Part shown: piece by piece, positions 9,936 through 17,047 of the stretch
Numbering within the stretch: the stretch's first letter is position 1
Layout: each line of letters opens with the position of its first letter
Source: Tenacibaculum caenipelagi
Lineage (GTDB): Bacteria > Bacteroidota > Bacteroidia > Flavobacteriales > Flavobacteriaceae
Assembly (NCBI RefSeq): GCF_004363005.1
Contig: NZ_SNYH01000001.1
Span: 186,001-250,000, forward strand
Direction of reading: 5' to 3'
Length of the DNA stretch: 64,000 nucleotides
Notes under the pieces: model-generated
The model's database searches: none
Seen by the model: only the letters and a program-made list of their open reading frames with translations
What the model was told of the DNA's origin: nothing
Program-made: the position numbers and the translations under genes

Positions 9936-11590
9936 TCCTTAGAAAACGATTGAATTAGTACTGCTAATAACATTACTAAACCACAACCTAGTGCATTTAA
10001 CCATAAATATGGTAACCAATCAATATACCAAACAGCAATGATGATAAATTGTGTTATAATTGCTGCTATAAACACCGCACTTCCTTTTACATACTTTATA
10101 AAAAAAGCGAGTAAAAATATTCCTAACACGTTTCCGTAAAAAATAGAACCAATAATATTTACCAACTGAATTAGGTTATCGAACAGATTAGCCACACAAG
10201 CAACTAAAATTGCCATAATACCCCACCCTAACGTAAACCATTTTGACATTTTTACATAATGACCTTCGCTATATTCTTTTGTTACGTTGCGTTTATACAA
10301 ATCAATTGCAGTAGTACTTCCCAAAGCGTTTAACTCAGAAGCTGTAGAAGACATGGCTGCAGATAAAATAACCGCCAATAACAAACCTATTAAACCTTTT
10401 GGTAAGTTATTCAAGATAAAGTGAATAAAAACATAGTCTTTATCATTCGTCTCTACTAGTGGGTCAGCTTTAGAAATAATAGTCTTTCCCTTTTCTTTTA
10501 ATATTTTATCTTGCTCATTAAACTCTTTAATTTGTGCAATATTTTCAGACGTTAATCCTTCAAAAATTAATGCTTTTTTTCGGCCTTCAATAAAACGATG
10601 TTGTTCTTCTAATTTTACATATTCTTCAATTGTTTCAAGATTAGAATTTGCAATAGCTTTTCCTGCTTTTGGATTGAAGTTAAGTGGAGAGGGATTGAAT
10701 TGATAAAACACAAATACCATTACCCCTACTAATAAAATAAAAAACTGCATAGGTACTTTTAACAATCCGTTAAAAATCAACCCTAACTGACTCTCACGTA
10801 ACGATTTTCCAGACAAATATCGCTGTACCTGACTTTGATCAGTCCCAAAATATGATAACATTAAAAAAGTCCCTCCCAAAATTCCTGTCCAAACTGTATA
10901 GCGGTTGTTTAAGTCCCAAGAGAAATTAAGTACTTTCATTTTATCAGAAGCTCCAGCGATTTCTAATGCTTTAGTAAAAGTAATATCATCAGGTAAGTAC
11001 TGTAATATCAAACAAAACGCAATAAACATTCCTGCAAAAATTACCGCCATTTGCTGTTTTTGTGTTACACTCACAGCCTTGGTACCACCAGAAACCGTAT
11101 AAATAATCACCAAAACACCAATGATAATATTTAACTGTATTAAATTCCAACCCAACACAGCCGATAATATAATAGCAGGTGCAAAAATGGTAATTCCAGC
11201 TGCTAATCCACGCTGAATTAAAAATAAAATTGCGGTTAACGTTCGTGTTTTTTGATCAAATCTTCCTTCTAAATATTCGTAAGCTGTATACACCTTTAAT
11301 CGGTGATAAATGGGAATAAACACCAAACAAATAATGACCATAGCAATAGGCAGCCCGAAATAAAATTGCACAAATCCCATTCCACTGTGAAATGCTTGTC
11401 CTGGAGTTGATAAAAACGTAATTGCACTGGCTTGTGTTGCCATAACCGACAAACCAATTGTCCACCATTTACTTTCGTTTCCTCCTTTTAAATATTCATT
11501 AACGTTTTTACTTCCTCTAGTTTTCCAAGCTCCATATAAAACAATAAACAATAAAGTTACAGAAAGAACAATCCAATCTAATATTTGCAT
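9932..11590 (-). CDS. Sodium:solute symporter (SSS family)
   Basis: 552 aa with about 13 hydrophobic segments. The N-terminal signature (YLKGGNESKWWTIGLSVMATQASAITFLSTPGQAF) is typical of the SSS family, inner-membrane Na+-coupled uptake carriers. A soluble insert lies at about 305-385, between transmembrane segments, before VFIHFILNNLPKGLIGLLLA. The substrate cannot be read from sequence; relatives carry sugars, sialic acid, iodide or vitamins. A 34-residue membrane peptide ends 3 bp upstream and is probably co-transcribed. Confidence 0.92.
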   Translation of the reverse strand: MQILDWIVLSVTLLFIVLYGAWKTRGSKNVNEYLKGGNESKWWTIGLSVMATQASAITFLSTPGQAFHSGMGFVQFYFGLPIAMVIICLVFIPIYHRLKVYTAYEYLEGRFDQKTRTLTAILFLIQRGLAAGITIFAPAIILSAVLGWNLIQLNIIIGVLVIIYTVSGGTKAVSVTQKQQMAVIFAGMFIAFCLILQYLPDDITFTKALEIAGASDKMKVLNFSWDLNNRYTVWTGILGGTFLMLSYFGTDQSQVQRYLSGKSLRESQLGLIFNGLLKVPMQFFILLVGVMVFVFYQFNPSPLNFNPKAGKAIANSNLETIEEYVKLEEQHRFIEGRKKALIFEGLTSENIAQIKEFNEQDKILKEKGKTIISKADPLVETNDKDYVFIHFILNNLPKGLIGLLLAVILSAAMSSTASELNALGSTTAIDLYKRNVTKEYSEGHYVKMSKWFTLGWGIMAILVACVANLFDNLIQLVNIIGSIFYGNVLGIFLLAFFIKYVKGSAVFIAAIITQFIIIAVWYIDWLPYLWLNALGCGLVMLLAVLIQSFSKD

Positions 11591-11593
11591 AGC

Positions 11594-11698
11594 TTATTTT
11601 GTATATATATTGGTGATAAAATAAAAGATGATGATATACACTAAATTAGCCACTAAGACTAAAGTGTATTCTTTTTTCCATATATACTTTTTATCCAT
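11594..11698 (-). CDS. Small single-pass membrane protein upstream of the symporter (34 aa)
   Basis: Open frame from ATG at 11698 to TAA at 11594, starting MDKKYIWKKEYTLVLVAN and ending in NIYTK. It has a basic N terminus, one hydrophobic helix (about residues 13-30, TLVLVANLVYIIIFYFI) and a short polar tail, as expected for a membrane mini-protein with the N terminus in the cytosol. It ends 3 bp before the symporter ATG, a spacing that suggests translational coupling. Short hydrophobic proteins next to SSS transporters are known in other bacteria as accessory peptides; that role here is inference. I do not recognise the specific family. Confidence 0.6.
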   Translation of the reverse strand: MDKKYIWKKEYTLVLVANLVYIIIFYFITNIYTK

Positions 11699-11808
11699 AA
11701 TTGAATTGTTTCGTTGATTGATTTTTATTCGGCTTTCAATTTATAGATTTAGGAATAAAAAAACGTTAACTTTTTCTAAATGTTCTTTTCTAATCCGCAA
11801 AAAATAAA

Positions 11809-11838
11809 AAACTCTCTAAAGATATTTTTAGAGAGTTT
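11809..11838 (-). terminator. Terminator of the PhoX/peroxidase operon
   Basis: Perfect 12-bp stem (AAACTCTCTAAA / TTTAGAGAGTTT) with a six-base loop. On the minus strand it is followed by a U-rich tract, 30 bp after the peroxidase stop. Confidence 0.88.
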
Positions 11839-11868
11839 CTGTTGTTAACTATAAAAAACAGAATGATT

Positions 11869-13665
11869 TTACTCATCTGTAAGAGTCTCCATAAAGGCTA
11901 TTAAATCTTGAATTTCATTCTCTGACAAATTCAATTTATCTGCTGGTAACGTTTGATTAGAAACATGGTACCCTAAACCTTGCCCTCCTCCTTTATTGTA
12001 AAAATCAACTACTTGCTGTAAAGTCTTATACACCCCATTATGCATATAGGGAGCTGTTTTGGAAATATTACGAACCGTAGCTGTTTTAAAAAAATGTTTT
12101 CTTTCTTCAGTTTTAAACACATTATAAACTCCTAAGTCACTATCTAATCCCGTTTCTTCTAAATTTGGAACTCCTATAGACTCCACTTCAGTTTCTGAAA
12201 AATTAGGAGGAACCGTTCCATTAAATACAGGTGGAAAATGACAAGTAGCACATTTTGCTTTTCCCATAAAAAGATTGAATCCATTAATCTCAGAAGTAGT
12301 TAACGTGTTTTCTTTTTTATTGATATTCTTATCAAATTTAGAACTAAAATCACCTAAACTTCTTATATAATCTGCTATGGCATTTCTAATATTGAAGTCG
12401 TTGACTTTTCCGTATAAACTTGTAAACGACGCTACATACGCACTATCATTTTCAATCGATGTTGTTAAGTTTTCTAAATCGGTATGGAACTCATTTTTAT
12501 TTTCAACCACTCCTACAATTTGCCCTTCTAAACTTCCTGCTCTTCCATCGTGAAAAAAGCTTTGTTGATACGCTGCATATGCTAACGTTGGCGTATTTCT
12601 AATTTGCTTCGGAAAAGCCACTAAACCATCTGTAAACGCTTTGTCTTTGATATGACAGGTAGCACAGCTCATCACACCATCTTTAGACAAACTTGTATCG
12701 TTGAACAACTTTTTTCCTAAAGCTATTTTTTCTTTAACCTTTGCATTCTCTGCCTGATGATAATCGTTAAAGAAATTAATATTAAACGTTTCTTTTGAAA
12801 ACAAAGATGTTATATTGTTATTGAATGCCATAGTTAACGGAAACTCTACCTTCCAATCTTCTACTGTATTTGCTAATAATTCTAATTGCTTATGTGCATG
12901 ATTTTTGATAAAATAAAAACGATTAAAAGAAGTAAATTCACCTTCTTGCAATACTTTTTGAGTTTCCTTTAATTCATTTACCAATGCAGTATATCTTTTA
13001 AGACTTGAAAATTCATTTTTATATACGTTCACTATAAAAAGTAAAGTTTCGTAGTTTGTTTTAGCTTCTATTAATGACTGCTCTAAGACTGGAGAATCAA
13101 AACCTGTAATTCCTACTAAAGCTATACGAGCAATCTGATCGCGTAGCAACCATAGTACATGGTATTTTTTTAAATATAACTTATTATTGTTTGCTATTAA
13201 TTTAAGTCGATTTGCGGTTTTACACACCGTTTCTTTAACCGCAACTAAGTCTACTTGATCTTCATGCAATAATTCTTCTATAACTTGGAATCCGAAAGGA
13301 TTTCGAATCTTAATATCTGTTGCATCTTCTTCTTCAACTTTTAATAGATTAGGAGCATTTACACTTTTATAGTTTTCTTTATCAGTAAAGGCCAAAATAG
13401 GTTCAATTAACTTGAATTCCCTCCTTGCTGACTTATATTTTCTTAGCTTTTCTGAAACTGCTTCAAGAGTATTTATTTCTTCTAACAACCTAATACAACT
13501 ATCGAGATGTTGCGAGTAATACTCTTGAATTTTAGCTACATAAGCTTGATTATTATCAACCTTTATATAACTGGCTGTTTTTTCTTGTTTACAACCAACT
13601 ATAGATACTAGAAAAAGACACATGATAACATGTGTCTTTTTTATTTTTTTAAAACTGTTTGTCAT
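11869..13665 (-). CDS. Di-heme cytochrome c peroxidase family lipoprotein with long N-terminal helical domain
   Basis: 598 aa, much longer than classic di-heme peroxidases (about 330-350 aa). Lipobox IVGC near residue 25 predicts a periplasmic lipoprotein. Two c-type heme motifs CATCH are visible near residues 333 and 471, with the MauG/CcpA-type context DGRAGSLEGQ and a late YMHNGVYKTLQQVVDFYNKGGG segment. Residues about 30-300 form a separate heme-free helical region; its FGFQVIEELLHE stretch faintly resembles imelysin motifs (weak inference). The stop TAA of the upstream PhoX-like gene shares one base with this ATG, indicating translational coupling. Confidence 0.9.
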   Translation of the reverse strand: MTNSFKKIKKTHVIMCLFLVSIVGCKQEKTASYIKVDNNQAYVAKIQEYYSQHLDSCIRLLEEINTLEAVSEKLRKYKSARREFKLIEPILAFTDKENYKSVNAPNLLKVEEEDATDIKIRNPFGFQVIEELLHEDQVDLVAVKETVCKTANRLKLIANNNKLYLKKYHVLWLLRDQIARIALVGITGFDSPVLEQSLIEAKTNYETLLFIVNVYKNEFSSLKRYTALVNELKETQKVLQEGEFTSFNRFYFIKNHAHKQLELLANTVEDWKVEFPLTMAFNNNITSLFSKETFNINFFNDYHQAENAKVKEKIALGKKLFNDTSLSKDGVMSCATCHIKDKAFTDGLVAFPKQIRNTPTLAYAAYQQSFFHDGRAGSLEGQIVGVVENKNEFHTDLENLTTSIENDSAYVASFTSLYGKVNDFNIRNAIADYIRSLGDFSSKFDKNINKKENTLTTSEINGFNLFMGKAKCATCHFPPVFNGTVPPNFSETEVESIGVPNLEETGLDSDLGVYNVFKTEERKHFFKTATVRNISKTAPYMHNGVYKTLQQVVDFYNKGGGQGLGYHVSNQTLPADKLNLSENEIQDLIAFMETLTDE

Positions 13666-15125
13666 TATCTATCTAATCCTTGAATCACATATAATTGACT
13701 TCCTTCTTTTGTTGTTTCAGCAGCATCATTTGCTAAAGGATCGGTAAAAGCTCCTCCATCTGCTGGAACCCAACCGTGATTTTGAGTAATTACTAAAAAT
13801 GTATTACTTATTCCTATTGTTTTAGAAATATCAATCATACCAGTAATTTCCCAAGCGTTTTCTGCAAAAGTACTTCCGTACCCTGCAGCTGAAGCTGCTA
13901 CTTGATCACATTCTAATACTTTCTTTAACTCTCCTGTTTTTAAGTTATATTGATATAAACTTGCAGCGTGATTTTTTTCTCCATCAAAATACCCATTTGG
14001 ATCTTCTTGGATGTACGCATAGTTTTCTGTTACAACAATATTATCTGGACTATGGAAAAGTTTTGCTTTACCTTCTAATTTATCTCCATCTAACACACAC
14101 GTAATTTTAGCTGCTCCGGTAGGATCATTTTCGTTTAATTCTACTTTATAAACACGCCCGTAAACTGTTCCCTTACCAATTAATCCATCTTTCTTACGTC
14201 CTGTTACACAAAAATAAATTTCGCGATTGTTCTTAGCAGAACCTCTTCTCCAATCAATATCTTCTAAACGAGAGAATCCCATCACTCCTTTTTCTTTTGC
14301 CTCAGCATCTAATAAATCAAGGTTTTTCTCTGTCAATTCAACAAAAGAAGCATTATATATTGTACCTTCTTCCATATCCATCTCATAAGTAACTCCTTCA
14401 TCAGTTACTTTTAATCCATATAGTTTACCACCTTCTAAATCTCCTCTATTTCCTACATACATACCTAGCTGCCCTGAAGGAACTTCATTATCTGAGTGAT
14501 CGTCACCAATAAACACAACAGTTTTATCACTGTATGCATCTTTACCTATTGCTACAGCGTTTTCAGTTGACCATTGCCCCATAGCTGTTAACATTCTTGG
14601 TGTACTTGCTGCTGAAGCATCTTTGAATGGATCGGTTGCAAAAACACCTTTAGAAGCACCTCCCCATTCACCTCCTGATAAATATAAAGGTCCAAAACCA
14701 TGCTCTTCCATAGTAATTAAAGAACCTGAACATTGAGCTGTACTTGCAGTTGCATTAGCATTTAAAATGTACTCTCCATGAATTGGCTTAAATGTTTCAT
14801 CAAATTTAATTCGAGCAATAGAATAATCTGCTTCAATATTATTTACTAAACTGTAAGTACCATCTGAATTTCTAATTAATCCAGAACCATCGGCCATAGA
14901 GCCATACACAAAGTTTGGTGCATCTTCTAATTTATCTTCTGATGATAAGATTGGGTAAATTTTCACTCCTGAAAACTCAGATTCTAATTTTAAAAAGTTA
15001 GGGGTTTTAGAATGAGCCTTTAATTCAATTGAATCTCCATGGTTAGGTGTACTCTCAGAATCACATGATGTTAATGTAATAGTAGTACAAACACCTAATA
15101 ATCCTAATTTAAGTAAGTTTTTCAT
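13665..15125 (-). CDS. PhoX/DUF839-like lipoprotein
   Basis: 486 aa. Lipoprotein signal with lipobox TLTSC near residue 21, so probably anchored in the outer membrane or periplasm. The fold signature is that of the PhoX/DUF839 beta-propeller family: GPLYLSGGEWGG, EIYFCVTGRKKDG and the C-terminal FHSPDNIVVTENYAYIQEDPN segment, which matches the SPD...QED metal-site region of PhoX. PhoX enzymes are Fe/Ca phosphatases. Whether all metal ligands are kept cannot be judged by eye, so phosphatase activity is not certain. First gene of a two-gene operon with the di-heme peroxidase. The ATG fits the signal peptide. Confidence 0.85.
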   Translation of the reverse strand: MKNLLKLGLLGVCTTITLTSCDSESTPNHGDSIELKAHSKTPNFLKLESEFSGVKIYPILSSEDKLEDAPNFVYGSMADGSGLIRNSDGTYSLVNNIEADYSIARIKFDETFKPIHGEYILNANATASTAQCSGSLITMEEHGFGPLYLSGGEWGGASKGVFATDPFKDASAASTPRMLTAMGQWSTENAVAIGKDAYSDKTVVFIGDDHSDNEVPSGQLGMYVGNRGDLEGGKLYGLKVTDEGVTYEMDMEEGTIYNASFVELTEKNLDLLDAEAKEKGVMGFSRLEDIDWRRGSAKNNREIYFCVTGRKKDGLIGKGTVYGRVYKVELNENDPTGAAKITCVLDGDKLEGKAKLFHSPDNIVVTENYAYIQEDPNGYFDGEKNHAASLYQYNLKTGELKKVLECDQVAASAAGYGSTFAENAWEITGMIDISKTIGISNTFLVITQNHGWVPADGGAFTDPLANDAAETTKEGSQLYVIQGLDR

Positions 15126-15282
15126 TGTTTTGTATTAATTTTTATTTTACAAACGCAAATCAACAATACTTACTTTAACAAGTTCTTAACTACAGTTTAA
15201 ATCTAGCTCACTAAAAAGTTACGAAGGTTACTATAACATTAAGTATATCAAAACTAAACCTACAGTTAATAGCTTAACTATC

Positions 15283-15326
15283 AAGCGTCTTAAAAAAACA
15301 TCATCAACTCCAAAATGAAGACGCTT
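15283..15326. repeat. Inverted repeat in the PhoX upstream region
   Basis: AAGCGTCTT at 15283-15291 and its exact complement AAGACGCTT at 15318-15326 are separated by 26 bp. The element is upstream of the PhoX-like gene and downstream of a minus-strand terminator. It could be an operator or an RNA hairpin. The GCGTC/GACGC core recurs in the terminators at 15846 and 16295. Otherwise 15126-15388 shows no gene. Confidence 0.4.
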
Positions 15327-15388
15327 AACAAATAAAAAACATATAAAATTAGATTTATCAACATTACTCTTATTCTTTTTAACAAAAA

Positions 15389-15408
15389 AACGCCTTAAAA
15401 AAGGCGTT
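15389..15408 (-). terminator. Terminator of a minus-strand mini-transcript
   Basis: Eight-bp stem AACGCCTT / AAGGCGTT with an AAAA loop. The A-run on its left side gives a U-tract only on the minus strand. No annotated gene ends here, so it implies a short unlisted minus-strand transcript, presumably the 15411-15473 unit. Confidence 0.75.
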
Positions 15409-15410
15409 CT

Positions 15411-15473
15411 TCAACTTGCATCATAGTTTTTACTTTGGTTAGAGTAAAAAATCATTTTGTTTTCTTTTTTCAT
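15411..15473 (-). CDS. Tiny ORF (20 aa) before a minus-strand terminator
   Basis: ATG at 15473 to TGA at 15411, with a possible internal start at residue 7. The tail MIFYSNQSKNYDAS resembles the beginning of the 38-residue ORF at 16151 (MILIYTNRSNN). A TATCTTTG box lies upstream at 15557-15550 without a well-spaced TTG, and a strong terminator lies 2 bp after the stop. Whether the product is translated or the unit is a small RNA cannot be decided from sequence. Confidence 0.3.
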   Translation of the reverse strand: MKKENKMIFYSNQSKNYDAS

Positions 15474-15577
15474 AGAATTTTCCCCAACGACGTGATATAA
15501 ATCCCCTTCTTATATCTTACCTTACTTAAGGCTTAAATTTTAACCGAAGCAAAGATATTTTATACATTTTACAACTT

Positions 15578-15621
15578 GGTGAGGTTCGCCCTTACTTTTG
15601 GTGAGGCTCACCCTTACTTTT
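15578..15621. repeat. Tandem 22-bp repeat between divergent mini-transcripts (candidate operator)
   Basis: Two adjacent 22-bp units, 15578-15599 and 15600-15621, differ at two positions. The second contains the palindrome GTGAGGCTCAC. They lie between the minus-strand box at 15550-15557 and the plus-strand box at 15676-15683, where a regulator could act on both units. Function is inference. Confidence 0.55.
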
Positions 15622-15675
15622 CACAAAAAAAAACAGTCAACCAATTAGTATTATGTACTATTTTGGTAAATATTG

Positions 15676-15683
15676 TATATTTG
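15676..15683 (+). promoter_or_regulatory. -7-type box TATATTTG before the 42-aa ORF
   Basis: Exact match to TAnnTTTG seven bases before the ATG at 15691. No TTG at the usual distance, so the promoter is weak by eye; if used, the mRNA would be nearly leaderless from 15691 or would start translation at 15700. Confidence 0.4.
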
Positions 15684-15690
15684 CTTTATT

Positions 15691-15819
15691 ATGAAAAAAA
15701 TGATTTTACATATAGCACAGGAGCTTACAAGCCCAAAATGTGGTTTTCGAGGAAATACTGATGAAGTAACCTATCGAAATCGGACGTTATATGTTAATTA
15801 TAATGAAACTCAAACATGA
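15691..15819 (+). CDS. Small ORF (42 aa) in its own transcription unit
   Basis: ATG at 15691 (in-frame ATG also at 15700) to TGA at 15819. It begins MKKMILHIAQELTSPKCG and ends near YVNYNETQT. One Cys, no signal peptide or membrane helix. A TATATTTG box precedes it and a perfect terminator follows 27 bp after the stop, so a short transcript of about 190 nt is likely. No family recognised. It may be a peptide or an RNA with a chance ORF. Confidence 0.35.
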   Translation: MKKMILHIAQELTSPKCGFRGNTDEVTYRNRTLYVNYNETQT

Positions 15820-15845
15820 TTTGATTATAAAAACTAACTATATAT

Positions 15846-15876
15846 AAAGCGTCCAAGTTATTTGGACGCTTTTTTT
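15846..15876 (+). terminator. Terminator of the 42-aa ORF unit
   Basis: Perfect 11-bp stem AAAGCGTCCAA / TTGGACGCTTT with a five-base loop and a following T7 tract. Confidence 0.9.
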
Positions 15877-16062
15877 ATATATTTTTTTAAGACTATGATA
15901 TTTTAATTTGAAACATACAAAAACTATCTAATTGAACACTAAGCAACTGACAAACAAAATGTTGCAAAAACAATAAATATCTGGATATAATCCGGACAGC
16001 TACCCTACATTCTAAAAACAAACTAACTTATTGATTATCAATTAATTAAATTAAATAAATTC

Positions 16063-16092
16063 TTGTTTTATTATAAAATATTCATATATTTG
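16063..16092 (+). promoter_or_regulatory. Consensus promoter of the 38-aa ORF unit
   Basis: TTG at 16063-16065, exactly 19 bp, then TATATTTG at 16085-16092: a full Bacteroidota consensus promoter with no annotated gene behind it other than the small ORF at 16151. Confidence 0.75.
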
Positions 16093-16150
16093 TACCATAC
16101 TTATTAAGCAATTCTTAATTGGTATTTAAAACAAAATAATAACAGAAACT

Positions 16151-16267
16151 ATGATATTAATTTACACAAACAGAAGTAACAACAAGTCTCTTAACAGAGG
16201 TGTTGATTACAAAACTAAAAAAGATAAGGATGTTTATTGTGAAGAACAATATTTTATGAAGAATTAG
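16151..16267 (+). CDS. Small ORF (38 aa) in its own promoter-terminator unit
   Basis: ATG at 16151 to TAG at 16267. It begins MILIYTNRSNNKSLNRGVDY and is Lys-rich with a late EEQYFMKN tail. It lies about 50 nt after the predicted transcription start of a consensus promoter, and a 14-bp perfect terminator follows 27 bp after the stop, giving a transcript of about 230 nt. The start shares a [YF]-[ST]-N-[QR]-S-[KN]-N pattern with the 20-residue ORF at 15411. No known family. Peptide versus non-coding RNA is open. Confidence 0.45.
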   Translation: MILIYTNRSNNKSLNRGVDYKTKKDKDVYCEEQYFMKN

Positions 16268-16294
16268 CAATTATTCTATACTAATATATAACAC

Positions 16295-16327
16295 AAAGGC
16301 GTCTTTTTAAAAAGACGCCTTTTTTTT
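16295..16327 (+). terminator. Terminator of the 38-aa ORF unit
   Basis: Fully palindromic 28 bp (AAAGGCGTCTTTTT and its complement) followed by a T-tract; one of the strongest terminators in the window. Confidence 0.92.
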
Positions 16328-16405
16328 GAAATACATTTTGCAACAAGCTAAAAACTTGTACAATTCGTTTTTTTTCACTATATTAATAGGACAAATTTAA
16401 CAGCT

Positions 16406-16513
16406 ATGAAAACATTAAAATTGCACACACTAAATGAAAAAGGACGTTTACTCAAAAAACAAGAACGCTTACTAAAATTACATTCATTATTTATAATGGT
16501 GTCACTATTTTAG
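16406..16513 (+). CDS. Possible small basic ORF (35 aa)
   Basis: ATG at 16406 to TAG at 16513: a basic, Leu/Lys-rich stretch (MKTLKLHTLNEKGRLLKKQ) followed by a short hydrophobic tail. No clear promoter box and no terminator directly behind it, so support is weak. Listed because it lies in the same array of tiny units. Confidence 0.2.
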   Translation: MKTLKLHTLNEKGRLLKKQERLLKLHSLFIMVSLF

Positions 16514-16798
16514 AATTAAAAATCAACTAGCGTTCATTTCAAAATTGCAAACGCTTCCTTATTAACGGCAAAGTAGAATTTCCTGAAGTCTGTTGTACTC
16601 AATAGGCCTTAGCAGTTACACATCTTCATACATTGATGTTTCCATCAATTTAATTCTACCAACTACCCATAATTACTTGGGCTAGATGACTATTGCTTCA
16701 ATTTAATTGAAGTTAAATAAATCGAAAAAACATTTCGATGCTATACAAGCTGCATATGCGGCCAGGAAAACTATTGTCAAAATTTAAAAATTGAAATT
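16514..16798 (+). other. Long leader or spacer before the small lipoprotein gene
   Basis: 285 bp with no convincing ORF. It contains two hairpin-forming repeats, CTTCAATTTAATTGAAG at 16696-16712 and ATCGAAA...TTTCGAT at 16721-16739. It may be the 5' leader of the 16799 gene; no known riboswitch class was recognised. Confidence 0.35.
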
Positions 16799-16993
16799 AT
16801 GAGAACTTTAAAAATAATACTACTAATAAGCATGTTAACTCTTTTAACCACTAGTTGTACAGATTTAACAGAAGATATAGTACCAAACAACACCATTGAG
16901 AAAACTGAATTAATTAACTCAATTGACACTGATAACCCAATTGATGATACTGGTGGTGATGGTGGTGAAGATCAAGGAACTGGTAAAGGTTAA
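16799..16993 (+). CDS. Small acidic lipoprotein upstream of a TPR sensor kinase
   Basis: 64 aa. Basic start MRTLKIILLISML and lipobox LTTSC with Cys20 predict a lipoprotein of about 45 mature residues. The mature part is acidic (CTDLTEDIVPNN) and ends in a Gly/Asp-rich tail (DDTGGDGGEDQGTGKG). It has its own terminator 9 bp after the stop and precedes, in the same direction, a kinase whose TPR domain is predicted to be periplasmic. No family recognised; a ligand or accessory role for the kinase is inference. Confidence 0.7.
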   Translation: MRTLKIILLISMLTLLTTSCTDLTEDIVPNNTIEKTELINSIDTDNPIDDTGGDGGEDQGTGKG

Positions 16994-17002
16994 TCCTTTT
17001 TT

Positions 17003-17035
17003 GCCTTAGGTAAATTTACTTAAGGCTTTTTTTTT
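17003..17035 (+). terminator. Terminator or attenuator between the small lipoprotein gene and the sensor kinase
   Basis: Twelve-pair stem (GCCTTAGGTAAA / TTTACTTAAGGC, one G-U) with essentially no loop and a T9 tract. It lies 13 bp before the kinase ATG, so the kinase depends on read-through or on its own start signal. Confidence 0.88.
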
Positions 17036-17042
17036 AGATTTG
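17035..17042 (+). promoter_or_regulatory. -7-type box TAGATTTG directly before the kinase ATG
   Basis: Exact TAnnTTTG match ending five bases before the ATG at 17048 and overlapping the terminator T-tract. No TTG at the expected distance. If used, the kinase mRNA would be leaderless. Confidence 0.3.
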
Positions 17043-17047
17043 CTCAT

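Noticed and set aside
15576..15761. Plus-strand frame of 61 codons in the mini-unit region
   Set aside because: It runs across the tandem repeat and the -7 box at 15676; its codons are explained by the repeat, and no start signal fits.
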